Below are positions 62,722-64,000 of a stretch of 64,000 bases of DNA, one piece after another. Both the position numbers and the translations under genes were made by a program. Below the pieces are notes generated by a model, which worked only from the letters and a program-made list of their open reading frames with translations, had not been told where the DNA came from and searched no databases. Source of the stretch: an uncultured Chromatiaceae bacterium. Its GTDB lineage: Bacteria > Pseudomonadota > Gammaproteobacteria > Enterobacterales > Alteromonadaceae. The stretch's first letter is position 1, and every line of letters starts with the position of its first letter. The stretch spans positions 29,028 to 93,027 of the forward strand of contig CALJUX010000011.1 in the NCBI GenBank assembly GCA_937978655.1, given 5' to 3'.

Positions 62722-62880
62722 TCATTACACCTATCAGAACGCAGACCTCTGACATCAAAGGCCGAAAACTGGCGACATTATAATGAAAATCTCGCGTTGA
62801 TACAGACGTTTTGTCAGTTGGCTCAAAGAGCACTATATAGTTTGGTAAGCAAACAGCAGAGCTGCCTGCGGCGATTCAAC

Positions 62881-63759
62881 TTATCGCTGCTGCCGCAACC
62901 ATTGCAGCACCAGCGCTGCACTTTGTTGTGGGTCTTCCTGCATAAAACAATGACCACCTTGCACCTGTTGCACTTGCAGCTGCGGACATTTTTGCTGCAA
63001 CAGCGCCGCCGACTTGCGTACAAAGGGGTAGCTGTTTTCACCATAAATCAACTTGACAGGTTTGGTGGTGCGTTGCAATGACGGCCATAACCGCCGTGGG
63101 AAACTGGCAAAAATCTCCGCTTCACGCTCTGGGGCGCAGCGCAGCGTCCAACCTTGAACGGTTTGTGTTAAACCATGCTCAATATAGGCGGTGAGGGCAT
63201 CGGCGTGCCAGCCCCTGAACATGCCACGTTGATGGAAATACTGCCAGGCGGCCTGTTTGTCGGGAAAGTGTTGCCGCCGCTTGACGGCTCTGCGTGCCAG
63301 TGGATTATGTCGATACAAGCCCAGCCATTGTAACGCGGTCATGCTGTGCAGCATGGTTGGAGTAAACAGCACCGGGTCAAGCAACAACACTGCTGCAAAT
63401 GGGCTCTGCGGTTCGCTGTGCAATAAAGCCGTCAGCACGCCACCAAAACTATGTCCGATACCATACACAGGGACGTCTTTGTATTCGGCTATATAAGCGT
63501 TGAGTGCTTCACTGGCTAAAGTTGCGCTTTTATTCCAGCCGACGAAAGCGCCGCCATGTTCACTCAACCCGTGGCCTTGCGCATCCGACAGAAACAAATC
63601 GACCTGATCCTGCAGCAGAGACAGCATCGGCCAATACATCTGGCTGCAAAAGCCATTGCCATGCAACAGATGTAACAGCGGTTTACCACTGGGAATGCTG
63701 CGCATCCCTTGGAGAGTGAAACCTGCTTGGGTCTGGTATTGCCATGGGATCAGCTGCAT
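62881..63759 (-). CDS. Alpha/beta hydrolase
   Basis: About 292 aa from the ATG at 63759 (an in-frame TTG four codons upstream is less likely). Oxyanion region LLHGNGFCSQMYWPML, nucleophile elbow GIGHSFGG with S104, and C-terminal GGHCFMQEDP with the catalytic His. General alpha/beta-fold hydrolase; substrate unknown. No signal peptide. It is transcribed alone on the minus strand. Confidence 0.87.
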   Translation of the reverse strand: MQLIPWQYQTQAGFTLQGMRSIPSGKPLLHLLHGNGFCSQMYWPMLSLLQDQVDLFLSDAQGHGLSEHGGAFVGWNKSATLASEALNAYIAEYKDVPVYGIGHSFGGVLTALLHSEPQSPFAAVLLLDPVLFTPTMLHSMTALQWLGLYRHNPLARRAVKRRQHFPDKQAAWQYFHQRGMFRGWHADALTAYIEHGLTQTVQGWTLRCAPEREAEIFASFPRRLWPSLQRTTKPVKLIYGENSYPFVRKSAALLQQKCPQLQVQQVQGGHCFMQEDPQQSAALVLQWLRQQR

Positions 63760-63850
63760 GATTAATCTCAAGTAAATGCTCTAATTACACTGCCACATGG
63801 CAGGGAGCCAAATCAAGTCCAGCGGTTGAAGATTGGCAAATTGCGGGCAT

Positions 63851-63872
63851 AAAAAAGCCACCCGCAGGTGGC
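63851..63872 (-). terminator. Terminator for the outer-membrane protein gene at the window edge
   Basis: GCCACC/GGTGGC 6-bp stem with loop CGCA. The A6 at 63851-63856 gives a T-run after the hairpin on the minus strand. Confidence 0.8.
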
Positions 63873-63890
63873 TTTCAGTATCGCAGAAAT

Positions 63891-64000
63891 TTAGAAGTTA
63901 TAAGTCAGGCGGGCATAATAGAAACCGCCGTTAAAGCCCATTACAGTATTAGTACCACTATAAATCACATACTAATTACTGCTTTTCCCCTGCTAAATTG
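63891..64000 (-). pseudogene. 3' end of an outer-membrane beta-barrel protein, frame interrupted
   Basis: The last 26 codons before the TAA at 63891 end in FYYARLTYNF, with the C-terminal Phe and alternating aromatics of an outer-membrane beta-barrel (porin or TonB-dependent receptor). An in-frame TAG lies at 63972-63974. Another frame just upstream reads NLAGEKQ and then stops. Removing seven bases (TAATTAG on the minus strand) would join it to YVIYSGTNT. So the gene is either frameshifted or the match is chance; the window ends here. Confidence 0.4.

Noticed and set aside
1..64000. CRISPR array or insertion sequence
   Set aside because: I saw no regularly spaced repeats and no transposase gene in the window.

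Overview
The window looks like a gammaproteobacterial chromosome, most likely a Rheinheimera/Alishewanella/Arsukibacterium-type Alteromonadales relative. This is inferred from the thrS-infC-rpmI-rplT block, the nearby yniA/yniC-like genes, ribE, a NorM-type MATE pump and a DUF3080 lipoprotein. About 1-52.3 kb is an accessory defence island. About 52.7-64 kb is ordinary core chromosome.

Layout. (1) 1-953: 5' end of a tyrosine integrase, an excisionase-like gene and a divergent XRE repressor with two 17-bp palindromic operators between them. (2) 1.47-23.1 kb: a BREX type 1 locus (brxA, brxB, brxC, pglX, pglZ, brxL) with three oddities. pglX is split in two by an RT-nitrilase gene of DRT type 1 kind. 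A second full-length pglX has its NPPY motif changed to YPPN. A RadD-like helicase sits before pglZ. (3) 23.3-26.1 kb: an AT-rich pair made of an unknown 278-aa protein and a protein-primed-type family B DNA polymerase palm, followed by a compact region of nested perfect hairpins that looks like a structured RNA. I regard this as the best candidate for an undescribed system. (4) 26.3-27.8 kb: a repeat protein and a WYL-domain regulator of BrxR/CapW kind, both on the minus strand. (5) 27.97-28.11 kb: an array of stem-loops with AGGA/GGGA loops, like a CsrA-binding RNA. It is followed to 42.9 kb by a plus-strand cassette: DUF4145-like/TPR protein, small unknown protein, AddB-like nuclease, AddA/UvrD-like helicase-nuclease, unknown 439-aa protein, phospholipase D-type nuclease and SNF2 helicase. 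(6) 43-46.2 kb: small hypothetical genes and an XRE regulator, including a chain of start/stop-overlapping small genes. (7) 46.55-52.3 kb: a three-gene recombinase module (195-aa protein plus two large tyrosine recombinases), a strong terminator and a cluster of GGTGCC/GGCACC repeats. It abuts three tandem identical tRNA-Val(GAC) genes, probably the integration boundary. (8) 53-64 kb: core genes.

How the genes may work together: BREX modifies host DNA with PglX and blocks phage. The RT-nitrilase, the PolB-like pair and the AddAB-like/PLD/SNF2 cassette look like further defence modules stacked in the island. The recombinase module and the integrase explain its mobility. These roles are inferred from family membership and context only.
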